Counted from the first letter of the stretch, positions 7,087 to 14,232 are shown. The stretch is 22,483 bases of DNA from CAVALG01 sp963589585 (GCA_963589585.1 CAVALG010000007.1:1-22483); one strand, 5' to 3'. Notes: generated by a model not told the origin, from the letters alone. A program made the numbers and translations.

Positions 7087-7116
7087 GTAGAATCCAAAAA
7101 TTTTTAAAAACCCTTA
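7076..7116. other. Candidate attachment-site junction within spoVT
   Basis: Left of about 7084 the sequence encodes the conserved SpoVT core. Right of it the frame turns A/T-rich, loses the conserved N-terminus and hits a stop at 7114-7116. The crossover should lie near the codons for Ala-Asp-Asp (7075-7083). The exact 2-bp core used by a serine recombinase cannot be fixed without the other end or an empty site. Confidence 0.6.
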
Positions 7117-7182
7117 TATATCAAGGATTTCCGGACTTTCGACAAAATTAACCCTTGCGTTATTATAACACAAAAACAGCAT

Positions 7183-7207
7183 AAAAGCCAGCAAAAAGCC
7201 GGCTTTT
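7183..7207 (-). terminator. Terminator after the recombinase operon
   Basis: A 10-bp stem with one mismatch (7183-7192 and 7198-7207, core AAAAGCC / GGCTTTT) starts a few bases past the stop of the last recombinase gene. On the minus strand it ends in a TTTT run followed by another T-rich stretch. It should stop recombinase transcription before it enters spoVT. Confidence 0.75.
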
Positions 7208-7213
7208 ACATGG

Positions 7214-8767
7214 TCATGAAAGTTGAAAGGCAACATCAAACTTCCATTCAATTTTCAGATTTTCGTTGTCAAAAACAATGACGCGGTCTATATCGTCGTA
7301 CATTCTTTCCCGGAGTTTATCGTCCGGTTCATCTGCTGCTGCAGCGATATTTTTGATCGCATTCATTGCCGTGTTGCTTTCTTCCTGCTTTTGCAGCAGG
7401 TTTTCGATTTCATCCTCAATTCGTGATAACTCCGATTGAAGCCTGTCCCTATCCTCTGAAAGAGCGCTTTTCTTTTCGAGAAAAGCATTTCGGGATATTT
7501 CATCGGAACGGAATTGCTCATACAGTGATGCAACCTTTCCACCTATCCCTCCAAGCTGAATGCGGAGGGATTTTTGCTGCGCCCGAAGAGGGGCAAGCTT
7601 ATCCGGCTGCTTTTCATTTACTGTCCTGCGATATTCTTCGCTGACGATTTGCAGTTGCCGTTTGTATGTGGTGAAGACAACATCCTCTATATTTGTCCGA
7701 CTCCAATGAATGCCTGCGCACGGAGCGTCTCGTATATATAACGGTGTAGCGCAGGAATAATATTCGTCCGAGCCAAAGGTCTTACGAAGCCTGCGGCCGC
7801 AGTGCCCACAATAGTAGACGCGGTCACGGCGGTCGGTTCTGACAACATCGTACTTTTTCACCTTCCGCAGAGTATCATTCGCTGCGTAGTATTCATCGTG
7901 TGTTACGATGGGTTCGTGCATGCCCTCATTTATCACATAATCCTCCGGCGCATACCGTTTTTGCACTTTGGCCCGAATGGTTTCATTTCCGCATTTGAAA
8001 GACACCATAGCTCCGGTATACTTATAATCCCGTATGATTCGGATCACCGCCTGATGACTCCACATTGCATCGTTGCTAATCCCTTGCCGTGAGAGCTTTT
8101 TATGCTGCATCGGCGTCGGAATATGCTTTTCGTTAAGGATACGGGCAATTTCCGTGGATTTCTTCCCCTCAATAGCCCACAGGAAAATATCTCGCACAAT
8201 GGGTGCAGTTTCGGGATCCGGCACCATATGGTGCTTTTGCCCTTTGATCTTTGTGTATCCATATGGGCAATGGCTGACATACCGGCCGTTTCTCATCAGC
8301 ATATGCTGAGATGCTTTTACCTTTTTCGAGATGTCAACGCTGTACATCTCATACATAAAGTTTCGGAAGGCAACATCAATACCGCCGGTTGTCCCGATAA
8401 ACTGATTGCTGTCGTAATGGTTATTGACCGCAATAAACCGGATGCCGAGATATGGAAAGATGTGCTCAAGGTAATCGCCGGCTTCAATATAGTTTCGCGC
8501 AAATCGGGAAAGGTCTTTCACGATGATGCAGGAAACATCACCGGAGCGCACCATCGCCATCATCCGCTTAAAACCGGGACGGTCGAAATTCGTCCCGGAA
8601 TATCCGTCATCGACGAACTCGACCGTCTTCATAGAAGCAAGCTCAGGCTGCCCTTGAATGAACTGGGCAATGATGCCGCGCTGAGCCGTAATACTATTGC
8701 TCTCATCATTCGCACCGGTGTCCTCAAGCGATAGCCTGAGATACACGGCAATCTGCTTTTTCGGCAT
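7214..8767 (-). CDS. Large serine recombinase 1 (nearest the attachment site)
   Basis: A 517-residue large serine integrase/recombinase. The N-terminal resolvase domain (about 1-150) has the catalytic Ser13 in VYLRLS, the D-D-G-Y-SG motif near residue 54 and LSRFARNY, which holds the active-site arginines. The recombinase domain (about 165-280) includes CPYGYTKI and IARILNEKHIPTP. A zinc ribbon with YCGHCG and a later Cys pair follows, then a coiled-coil region (about 390-480) of the type that controls integration versus excision. All key residues are present. The ATG directly follows the TAA of recombinase 2 (TAAATG), so translation is probably coupled. It is the last gene of the three-gene operon. 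Confidence 0.95.
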   Translation of the reverse strand: MPKKQIAVYLRLSLEDTGANDESNSITAQRGIIAQFIQGQPELASMKTVEFVDDGYSGTNFDRPGFKRMMAMVRSGDVSCIIVKDLSRFARNYIEAGDYLEHIFPYLGIRFIAVNNHYDSNQFIGTTGGIDVAFRNFMYEMYSVDISKKVKASQHMLMRNGRYVSHCPYGYTKIKGQKHHMVPDPETAPIVRDIFLWAIEGKKSTEIARILNEKHIPTPMQHKKLSRQGISNDAMWSHQAVIRIIRDYKYTGAMVSFKCGNETIRAKVQKRYAPEDYVINEGMHEPIVTHDEYYAANDTLRKVKKYDVVRTDRRDRVYYCGHCGRRLRKTFGSDEYYSCATPLYIRDAPCAGIHWSRTNIEDVVFTTYKRQLQIVSEEYRRTVNEKQPDKLAPLRAQQKSLRIQLGGIGGKVASLYEQFRSDEISRNAFLEKKSALSEDRDRLQSELSRIEDEIENLLQKQEESNTAMNAIKNIAAAADEPDDKLRERMYDDIDRVIVFDNENLKIEWKFDVAFQLS

Positions 8768-10483
8768 TTAGGCAACCTCCTTTCTGATTCGCTCGCACTC
8801 CTTGAACATTTCTTCAAACTCAGGCATGTACTTAAACCGAATATCCAAAGAGCCATCGGTATTCACTCGGATCTCATCAACCATTGCCTCGACCATTTCT
8901 TCGGTCACTGTTTCCGCCTTATAATAGCGTGAAATGAGCCGATTCCATTTTCGGGCGCCTGTTTCAGTCACCTTGGTTTTTGTTTTGATTGCCTGAAGCT
9001 CCTGCAATTCGCTTTCATATGCGGCGATTTCCTTTTGATAGACATCTCGGGCAAGCAAATATTCCTGCTGCGTCAGTATGCCGTCCTTGAAGTCGATATA
9101 CAACCGGGAAAACAGCTTTTTCTTTTGGTCCAACTTATCCTGCAGTTCTTTGACGCGATTTGCCGGTACACTGTGCTTTGCTTTTTCTTTCTCCAAAGCG
9201 ATCAAGCCGAGCAACGTTTTTTGCGTGTCAAGGAATAGGTCCATCTGCTTTCGTATAACGCTCAACACGATTTTATCAAGGTCATCTGCGCGGATGCTCT
9301 TTTTTGAGCACGCCGTGTCTCCAAGCTCGATGTTGGTCGGGCATTTATAATTGTAGTAGTCTGTGACCACGCCGTCCTTTCTCGGCCGTGTATAGCTGCG
9401 TACATATTTCATAACACGCCCGCAGTCGGCACACCTCAAAATCGAACCATATGGATTGGGTCGTTTGGGGAGATGCGCATAGCGCCCGAACGATTTCTTC
9501 ACATCGCTTGAGGCCTTTGTATTAATCTCCTGCACCTTATTCCACAACTCCATACTGATAATCGGCTCGTGTGTCCCTTCAACCACATCCCAGTCCGCCT
9601 CTTTTGTCCAATGGTATTTTTCACCCTTATACAGGCACTGCGAGCTGCGTCCTTGCGCCAAATTCCCGATATAGACCACATTGACAAGCAGGTCTTTCAG
9701 AACATGGCGATTCCAGGGCAGTTCACTCCCTTTCTTATTATTATTTGTTATAATGCCGCGCTCATAGCGCAGCCGCCCCGGGGAGGGATAGCCTTTTTCG
9801 TTGAGCATACGGCATATAGTTTCAAAGCCGATCCCTTTTGCTCGGAGTTCAAAGATCTCGACTACGATTGGAGCAATCTCATGATCAATTACCAATCGGC
9901 TCCGATTATTTTCATCCTTCAGATAGCCATATGGAGCATAATTGCCGATGTAATCACCGCGCAGCCTCTTATTTTTCATCGTCGAACAGATCTTTTTGGA
10001 TATGTCCTTTGCGTACATATCGTTGATCAGATTTTTAAGAGTAGCGGCGAGCTTTTCACCGGCATTAGCGGAGCTGCTGTCATAATTGTCGCTGACGGAA
10101 ATAAAGCGTATGCCGAGGAACGGAAAGATGCGTTCCAGATATTCTCCGGTCTCCACATAGTTTCTGCCAAGGCGGGAAAAGTCCTTCACAACGATGCAAT
10201 CGATTCGCCCTTTCCGCACATCCTCGATCATTCGATTAAATGCGGGACGCTCAAAATCGGTACCCGTGTAACCATTATCAGCATATACCTCTTTCAGTTC
10301 GAGATAGGGCCGCTCGGCAAGATAGTTTCTCAGAAGCAGTTCCTGATTTTCAATCGAATCCGCATCGGCCTTACCGTTGTCCTCAACAGACAAACGGACA
10401 TAAAGTGCGGTACGAAACACGGCCTGCTTTTGACCTTTCGGCGGACTTTCGGAACCGCCGTTTTTCCGTGATACTCTGGCCAC
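8768..10483 (-). CDS. Large serine recombinase 2
   Basis: A 571-residue large serine recombinase with the same architecture as its neighbours. It has a basic N-terminal extension of about 20 residues, then ALYVRLS with catalytic Ser32. DNGYTGTDFERPAF and FSRLGRNY follow in the resolvase domain, then the recombinase domain with APYGYLKDENNRSR and MLNEKGYPSPG. A zinc ribbon (LRCADCG and a later CPTN...C) and a coiled coil come next, and the C-terminal part resembles the DUF4368 tail of clostridial recombinases. The start is GTG at 10481-10483, overlapping the TAG of recombinase 3 by one base (TAGTG), with a GGGAGGTGGG ribosome binding site inside the upstream gene. It is intact, so three active recombinases are possible. 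Confidence 0.95.
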   Translation of the reverse strand: MARVSRKNGGSESPPKGQKQAVFRTALYVRLSVEDNGKADADSIENQELLLRNYLAERPYLELKEVYADNGYTGTDFERPAFNRMIEDVRKGRIDCIVVKDFSRLGRNYVETGEYLERIFPFLGIRFISVSDNYDSSSANAGEKLAATLKNLINDMYAKDISKKICSTMKNKRLRGDYIGNYAPYGYLKDENNRSRLVIDHEIAPIVVEIFELRAKGIGFETICRMLNEKGYPSPGRLRYERGIITNNNKKGSELPWNRHVLKDLLVNVVYIGNLAQGRSSQCLYKGEKYHWTKEADWDVVEGTHEPIISMELWNKVQEINTKASSDVKKSFGRYAHLPKRPNPYGSILRCADCGRVMKYVRSYTRPRKDGVVTDYYNYKCPTNIELGDTACSKKSIRADDLDKIVLSVIRKQMDLFLDTQKTLLGLIALEKEKAKHSVPANRVKELQDKLDQKKKLFSRLYIDFKDGILTQQEYLLARDVYQKEIAAYESELQELQAIKTKTKVTETGARKWNRLISRYYKAETVTEEMVEAMVDEIRVNTDGSLDIRFKYMPEFEEMFKECERIRKEVA

Positions 10484-12165
10484 TATCCCACCTCCCTTAT
10501 CGGTATAGCCAATACTTTCTTGTTTGCGGTTTTCTCCGAGATAAACTGCAATATTTCTTCAATCTGATTCCGATGGCGGAACACGATTTCAATATTGGAG
10601 TCCTCGAAAATATTGATGCGTTCGATCAGATGAATTACCATTGGTCGCGTGAGCTCGGTCACATTTTCATACTGACGGAACTGTTCGACCCAGGACTGCT
10701 GCTTTGAAACGCCGTCGAGGATTTCCCGTTTCTCTTTGTTCAGCTTTTCGATGGCAGCAGTTGCTTCATCGATTCTTTCTGCAAGCTCTTTTTTCAAAGA
10801 TTCATATTCGGATCTATCCAGCAAGCCAGCCCGCAGATCTTCGTAGATTCCGAGGCGCAGCGTGTTGTTTTTCCGAACGACTTCTTCCTGTATTTCGATG
10901 CTTGCGTCAAGCTGCTTCAGTTTGTGTTTTTCCCATGACAGATTCTCAAACTGTCTAAGTGCCTTATCTACATCCAGCAGCAGGTCAATTTGATGCCGGA
11001 CCGTCTGGTAGATTACCTGGTCCAAAACATCTTCTCTTATGGAATGCCTGCTGCACACCGTTTTATCGTGCTTATTGGCGTTGCAGACATAATACACATA
11101 GCGTTTGCCTGCGTAGGATACCGTCTTTCTGACAGCCGTAGCGCCGCAGTCGCCGCAATAAATACGGCCGGCGTATACCGGTACTGTTACATCTCCCGCA
11201 CGGCAATGCGTATCGTCCTTCAGCAGCTCCTGAACAAGCTCAAAATCACGCACAGAAATAATAGCCTCATGTGTACCTTCCACGCGAAGCCACTCACTTT
11301 CTGCTTTTGTAACCACTGTCTTGGTCTTATAATTCGGCGTTGTTCGTTTGCCCTGGATCATCACGCCGAGATAAATTTCATTCTTCAAAATGCGCCTTAC
11401 GGAAACATGACTCCATATGGCCTTTGAAGATGTCTGAAAGCTCGTTTTGTACTTGCTTCCGCTCAGCCGCTTATACTCTGCAGGCGAGGGGATGCCGAGT
11501 CCGTTCAGACGCACTGCAATATTCTGCGGACTCAGCCCTTCGATTTTCCACCGGAATATATCCCTTACAACATTTGCGGCAAACGGATCAACAACCAATT
11601 TGCTCTTGTCGTCGCTGTCTTTCACATATCCGTAAGCCACAAATGCTCCGGCATACTCTCCGTTTTGCTTTTTCGCCGTAAGGTTTGTACGGATCTTAGT
11701 AGATATATCGCGGATATAAAAATCATAAACGAAGCTGTTGATCGTAAAGGCAAGGTCATCCGAAGATGTTGCCGAAAGCGAATCATAGCCCTCGTTTATG
11801 GTAATAAACCGAACGCCGAGTTTGGGGAAAATCTTTTCTTTGTATTTCCCGACATCAATATAGTCTCTGCCGAAACGGGACTGATCCTTTACGATTACGC
11901 AATTGACCTTTCCCGCCTCGATGTCCTTCATCATTCGCTGAAATTCAGCACGGTCAAAGTTGGAACCGCTTTTTCCGTCATCCTTGTACTCGTCATATAG
12001 TTCGAGTTCCGGATGCGATTTCATAAAGTCATATATCAGCTTTCTCTGGTTGCTGATACTGTTGCTTTCGCTTTTGGCTCCCGAAGAGCACGAAAGGTCG
12101 TCATCCTCCTTCGATAAACGAAGATAGATGGCAACCTTGAATGTTTGATCTATAATCTTATTCAT
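10483..12165 (-). CDS. Large serine recombinase 3 (operon-first)
   Basis: A 560-residue large serine recombinase, first in the operon. The resolvase domain carries AIYLRLS with catalytic Ser18, then DGKSGSNFDRAEF and QSRFGRDYIDVG. The recombinase domain contains VAYGYVKDSDDKSK and RLNGLGIPSP. The zinc ribbon is clear (YCGDCG and YVCNANKHDKTVC), followed by a coiled coil (about 415-500) and a short C-terminal region. The ATG has GGAG upstream. The 138 bp in front of it hold an extended -10 promoter and a palindrome. The three proteins are clearly related but quite different in sequence, so they look like old paralogues with divided roles rather than a recent duplication. Confidence 0.95.
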   Translation of the reverse strand: MNKIIDQTFKVAIYLRLSKEDDDLSCSSGAKSESNSISNQRKLIYDFMKSHPELELYDEYKDDGKSGSNFDRAEFQRMMKDIEAGKVNCVIVKDQSRFGRDYIDVGKYKEKIFPKLGVRFITINEGYDSLSATSSDDLAFTINSFVYDFYIRDISTKIRTNLTAKKQNGEYAGAFVAYGYVKDSDDKSKLVVDPFAANVVRDIFRWKIEGLSPQNIAVRLNGLGIPSPAEYKRLSGSKYKTSFQTSSKAIWSHVSVRRILKNEIYLGVMIQGKRTTPNYKTKTVVTKAESEWLRVEGTHEAIISVRDFELVQELLKDDTHCRAGDVTVPVYAGRIYCGDCGATAVRKTVSYAGKRYVYYVCNANKHDKTVCSRHSIREDVLDQVIYQTVRHQIDLLLDVDKALRQFENLSWEKHKLKQLDASIEIQEEVVRKNNTLRLGIYEDLRAGLLDRSEYESLKKELAERIDEATAAIEKLNKEKREILDGVSKQQSWVEQFRQYENVTELTRPMVIHLIERINIFEDSNIEIVFRHRNQIEEILQFISEKTANKKVLAIPIREVG

Positions 12166-12184
12166 AGCGCCACTCCTATCTGTA

Positions 12185-12202
12185 TTATTCGAGTACGAAT
12201 AA
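12185..12202. promoter_or_regulatory. Palindrome in the recombinase operon leader, candidate operator
   Basis: TTATTCG-AGTA-CGAATAA has perfect 7-bp arms and lies about 30 bp downstream of the predicted transcription start of the recombinase operon, 20 bp before the ribosome binding site. A repressor bound here would block the operon. The regulator is not known; the XRE protein at 13894-14232 is a candidate by context only. Confidence 0.45.
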
Positions 12203-12237
12203 ACAGCCGGAGTTATCGCTGATTTTGTCCGTATTTG

Positions 12238-12249
12238 ATTATAGCACAG
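12238..12249 (-). promoter_or_regulatory. Extended -10 promoter of the recombinase operon
   Basis: On the minus strand TGC-TATAAT (perfect -10 at 12238-12243 with the extended TG motif) has no good -35 box upstream. The recombinases therefore have their own promoter, separate from the DUF6870-like gene. Extended -10 promoters with a poor -35 often depend on supercoiling or a regulator. Confidence 0.6.
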
Positions 12250-12303
12250 ACAACCGAGAAAATCCAGCCGTTACACTTAAAATCTGCATAGCAATTATTA
12301 CCA

Positions 12304-12519
12304 TTACATTGAAGCGATCATAGAGGTAAAGCTGTCGGTAAGTGATTTGTCCTTGTCTGCGTATGATACCCGGACAACGACATCTCCGACCTTAAAGCAA
12401 TACGGATCCTTGATCTGCTCAACATAAGACCTCACACGCTCTTCCAGCGGCAGGCTTTTATCTATCACGACATCTCTGATATCCACCAGTTCAGATAAGT
12501 TCTTTTCAGACTGTTCCAT
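12304..12519 (-). CDS. Small conserved protein of ICE recombination regions (DUF6870-like)
   Basis: A 71-residue acidic protein. It resembles the short proteins found beside recombinase genes in Tn1549-like clostridial elements (DUF6870 type): an N-terminal helix, a VDIRDVVIDKSLPLEERVRS segment, then the hallmark IKDPYCFKVGDVVVRVSYAD followed by a short helix. The start ATG has GGAGG eleven bases upstream. It has no enzyme motif and its function is unknown. It sits between the structured noncoding stretch and the recombinase operon, on the same strand, so a role in controlling excision or in assisting recombinases is possible but only inferred. The family assignment is from memory of the pattern. 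Confidence 0.7.
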   Translation of the reverse strand: MEQSEKNLSELVDIRDVVIDKSLPLEERVRSYVEQIKDPYCFKVGDVVVRVSYADKDKSLTDSFTSMIASM

Positions 12520-12537
12520 AAATCATTACACCTCCAT

Positions 12538-12900
12538 GTGTTCGTCTTTACAACTTGTATTTTTGCCATAATTTACTTGGTATATTCAAAAACAAAATGC
12601 TCATTGCCTCCGCCTGCAGCGAACAGGTCCACAGAAATTTCATCTCCCCGCCTTCATTGTGGCCGGGCCGCGAGTTACGGGAGTACCATTGTACCCGGCC
12701 GGATCGTCGCGGTATACGGGAGCCACCCGTATATCAGTGCTCTTGGTTCTGCTCGCCACGCAGACGGATAGCCGCTTCCCGGTTCGGGGATGTAGAGGAT
12801 AAGCTGTTCAATTTTCAAGGTACAGGTAAGCACGGGGGGCCTTACACAGATAAAAACACATCGCATTTTCGTTTTTGTTGCCTCCTGCAGAAATTTTTTT
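12538..12900 (-). other. 363-nt noncoding stretch with several hairpins
   Basis: No credible gene lies here. It contains at least two strong inverted repeats: GGCCGGG / CCCGGCC (12661-12667 with 12694-12700), enclosing a smaller GTAC / GTAC pair, and TATACGGG / CCCGTATA (12713-12720 with 12726-12733). A minus-strand frame of 63 codons (12675-12866) crosses both stems and ends at them, so it is probably not a gene. The position between the HTH_16 gene's terminator and the DUF6870-like gene suggests a structured leader RNA, an origin of transfer or replication, or a regulatory RNA. I cannot choose between these. Confidence 0.5.
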
Positions 12901-12901
12901 C

Positions 12902-12935
12902 AAAAAATTCGGTCCCGGTGTGATCCGGGACCGAA
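12902..12935 (-). terminator. Intrinsic terminator after the HTH_16 gene
   Basis: A perfect 11-bp stem (12908-12918 with 12925-12935, TTCGGTCCCGG and its complement) with a 6-nt loop is followed by six T residues on the minus strand. It begins 6 bp past the HTH_16 stop codon and should end the sigma-factor transcript. Read-through would enter the structured stretch and the DUF6870-like gene. Confidence 0.9.
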
Positions 12936-12940
12936 CATGC

Positions 12941-13132
12941 TCAGAAGCTGAATTTTGAAATGTTAATCGCAATATGCATGAGTATATATTGCTTCAGGTC
13001 TTCATCCAACTGACCGTGCAGATAGCTGTTGCTGTCAATCAGCGGCATATACAATTGCAGTATAACCTCAAGATCGCTGTGGTTTCCTGCCACCGCTCCT
13101 GTTAAGACCTTTTTGAACTCCTCCTTTGTCAA
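12941..13132 (-). CDS. Tn916 Orf8-like small HTH protein (HTH_16 family)
   Basis: A 63-residue protein of the helix-turn-helix type (HTH_16) found as Orf8 partners of sigma factors in Tn916-family elements. The typical pattern is the helix MTKEEFKKVLTGAVAGNHSD, then LEVILQLYMPLIDSNSYL and a final helix LDEDLKQYILMHIAINI. The start is TTG at 13130-13132, overlapping the TGA of the sigma factor gene (TTGA), so translation is probably coupled. In Tn916, orf7 and orf8 promote expression of the recombination genes; the same role here is likely by homology. It is followed directly by a strong terminator. Confidence 0.85.
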   Translation of the reverse strand: MTKEEFKKVLTGAVAGNHSDLEVILQLYMPLIDSNSYLHGQLDEDLKQYILMHIAINISKFSF

Positions 13133-13551
13133 TCTGCATCACCGTCCTTCATAAGCTGAGAGCGCAGCTTTTTCAAGGCTATGTTTCGTTGCTTACGCAC
13201 ATGGCCGGTAGAGCAATTCAAGCGTTTAGCTGTTTCTTGCTCACTGAGCTCCTCCAAGAAAAGCAACTCCATTATCCTGCGCCGCTTCAAAGGCAGCTCA
13301 AGAAATGCCTTTGCTAAGCGCTCTTCCTCGAAATCGTATGGTGTCGACTTTTTCATCCCGCGAATCCATTGCTCCTCGGGGTCATCCATAACCAGTACGG
13401 ATTCCGGAATCTCGTCATATGACACAATCTGCGGATGGTTTTGCACTTTCCGCAAATAATTCAGTTTTGCATTCCGGATTACGACTTTAAGCCATACAGT
13501 AAATTTTGCTCTTAGCTCATCCCGTTCGGGATATTCCTGTCTGTGGTCCAT
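13129..13551 (-). CDS. Sigma-70-like transcription factor (Tn916 Orf7-like)
   Basis: A 140-residue sigma-70-family protein like Orf7 of Tn916. The C-terminal half is a clear sigma region 4: LAKAFLELPLKRRRIMELLF, then LEELSEQETAKRLNCSTGHV with the helix-turn-helix, followed by RKQRNIALKKL. The N-terminal half (FTVWLKVVIRNAKLNYLRK) looks like a reduced region 2. I chose the ATG at 13549-13551 because AAAGGAGG lies seven bases upstream; the ATG two codons earlier is too close to that site. A long leader with competing hairpins and an upstream terminator precede it, so its expression is probably attenuated. Likely role: turning on recombination and transfer genes of the element. Confidence 0.88.
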   Translation of the reverse strand: MDHRQEYPERDELRAKFTVWLKVVIRNAKLNYLRKVQNHPQIVSYDEIPESVLVMDDPEEQWIRGMKKSTPYDFEEERLAKAFLELPLKRRRIMELLFLEELSEQETAKRLNCSTGHVRKQRNIALKKLRSQLMKDGDAD

Positions 13552-13569
13552 TTCCATGCCTCCTTTGGG

Positions 13570-13649
13570 CATGCCACCACAGCAGGGAGAAAACATACCG
13601 TTTCACGGCATGTTTTACGGCGATATACGCAACATGCCATGATGGCATG
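13570..13649 (-). promoter_or_regulatory. Competing hairpins in the sigma factor leader
   Basis: In transcript order (minus strand) five segments can pair in more than one way: 1, CATGCCA (13649-13643); 2, TGGCATGTT (13639-13631); 3, AAACATGCCGT (13615-13605); 4, ACGGTATGTTT (13601-13591); 5, TGGCATG (13576-13570). Pairs 1-2, 2-3, 3-4 and 1-5 are each possible and partly exclude one another. Segment 5 lies only 3 nt upstream of the AAAGGAGG of the sigma factor gene, so a 1-5 pairing could hide the ribosome binding site. This is the layout of an attenuator or translational switch. Confidence 0.55.
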
Positions 13650-13732
13650 CTGTGAATAAAAAAGTGGTTGGTCGTTACGATGATTATCACAGCGATCAGA
13701 ACATCGGACTCACCTCCTTCCAAAGGGTATAA

Positions 13733-13771
13733 TAAAAAACGACCATACCACACCTCTGTGTGATACAGTCG
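13733..13771 (-). terminator. Intrinsic terminator upstream of the sigma factor leader
   Basis: A 14-bp stem with three G-U pairs (13740-13753 with 13758-13771), a 4-nt loop and six T residues on the minus strand (13734-13739). It lies between the XRE gene and the sigma factor, inside the open leader frame. It may end the XRE transcript or act as the attenuator for the sigma factor. Confidence 0.75.
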
Positions 13772-13893
13772 CTTCATGCGTGAATATAAAACCGATGCCA
13801 ACGGCTCGGCTATGTGTATGCTGATATAAAAGCAGCTATGTAGTTTTCTTCTGTTAGGGTCTGCACCTTATCATATGTACCCCCGCGTTCGCC

Positions 13894-14232
13894 TTATGTT
13901 TTGCTGAACTTTTCGAGTGAATCCAAATAGGTATTGAACCCTTCGCACGCCAGTATCCGTTTTGATACTGGGTATTTCTCGATTCGTTTAGCAATTTCTT
14001 TCAGATATATTTCTTCGGGATGAGAAAACTCATGAGCCAATAGCTGATCCGTAGTTGCGTTCAATGCATTTGCAATACGAACCGTCATTTCGAGACTTGG
14101 CTTTACCTGCCCATTTTCAATCTGACCAATGTGGCTTGTGGTGCATCCGCACTTTTCCGCAAGGTCCTCCTGCCTGAATCCCTGCGTGACACGGAGCCGC
14201 CGAATATTTTGTCCAAAAGTCTTGTAGTCCAC
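13894..14232 (-). CDS. XRE-family helix-turn-helix transcriptional regulator
   Basis: A 112-residue cytoplasmic repressor-type protein. The Cro/C1 helix-turn-helix covers about residues 5-60 (FGQNIRRLRVTQGFRQEDLA, then SHIGQIENGQVKPS), followed by the typical NALNATTDQLL helix and a short C-terminal helical region. I chose the GTG at 14230-14232 because AAGGAGA lies eight bases upstream; a longer frame begins at 14253 without such a signal. It lies between the parR gene and the sigma factor leader, all on the minus strand. In Tn916-like elements an XRE protein in this position controls the regulatory module. Its operators are not identified; the palindromes in this element are candidates. Confidence 0.9.
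   Translation of the reverse strand: MDYKTFGQNIRRLRVTQGFRQEDLAEKCGCTTSHIGQIENGQVKPSLEMTVRIANALNATTDQLLAHEFSHPEEIYLKEIAKRIEKYPVSKRILACEGFNTYLDSLEKFSKT

Larger units (their letters stand above)
13517..13777 (-). other. Open leader reading frame overlapping the sigma factor start
   Basis: From an ATG at 13775-13777 a frame stays open for about 86 codons, runs across the terminator and the competing hairpins, and overlaps the first codons of the sigma factor in another frame. Its middle part is hydrophobic (SDVLIAVIIIVTTNHFFIHS), then Trp/His-rich. There is no ribosome binding site at the ATG. Translation could be part of the attenuation mechanism, or the frame may be open by chance. I include it as a possible leader peptide only. 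Confidence 0.3.

Noticed and set aside
9569..10471. Plus-strand open frame of 300 codons opposite recombinase 2
   Set aside because: It is fully antisense to a clear recombinase gene, with no ribosome binding site or recognisable domain; the frame is open because of the codon composition of the real gene.
12675..12866. Minus-strand open frame of 63 codons in the structured noncoding stretch
   Set aside because: It runs through both hairpins, lacks a ribosome binding site and has a Pro/Trp-rich composition typical of translated structural sequence.
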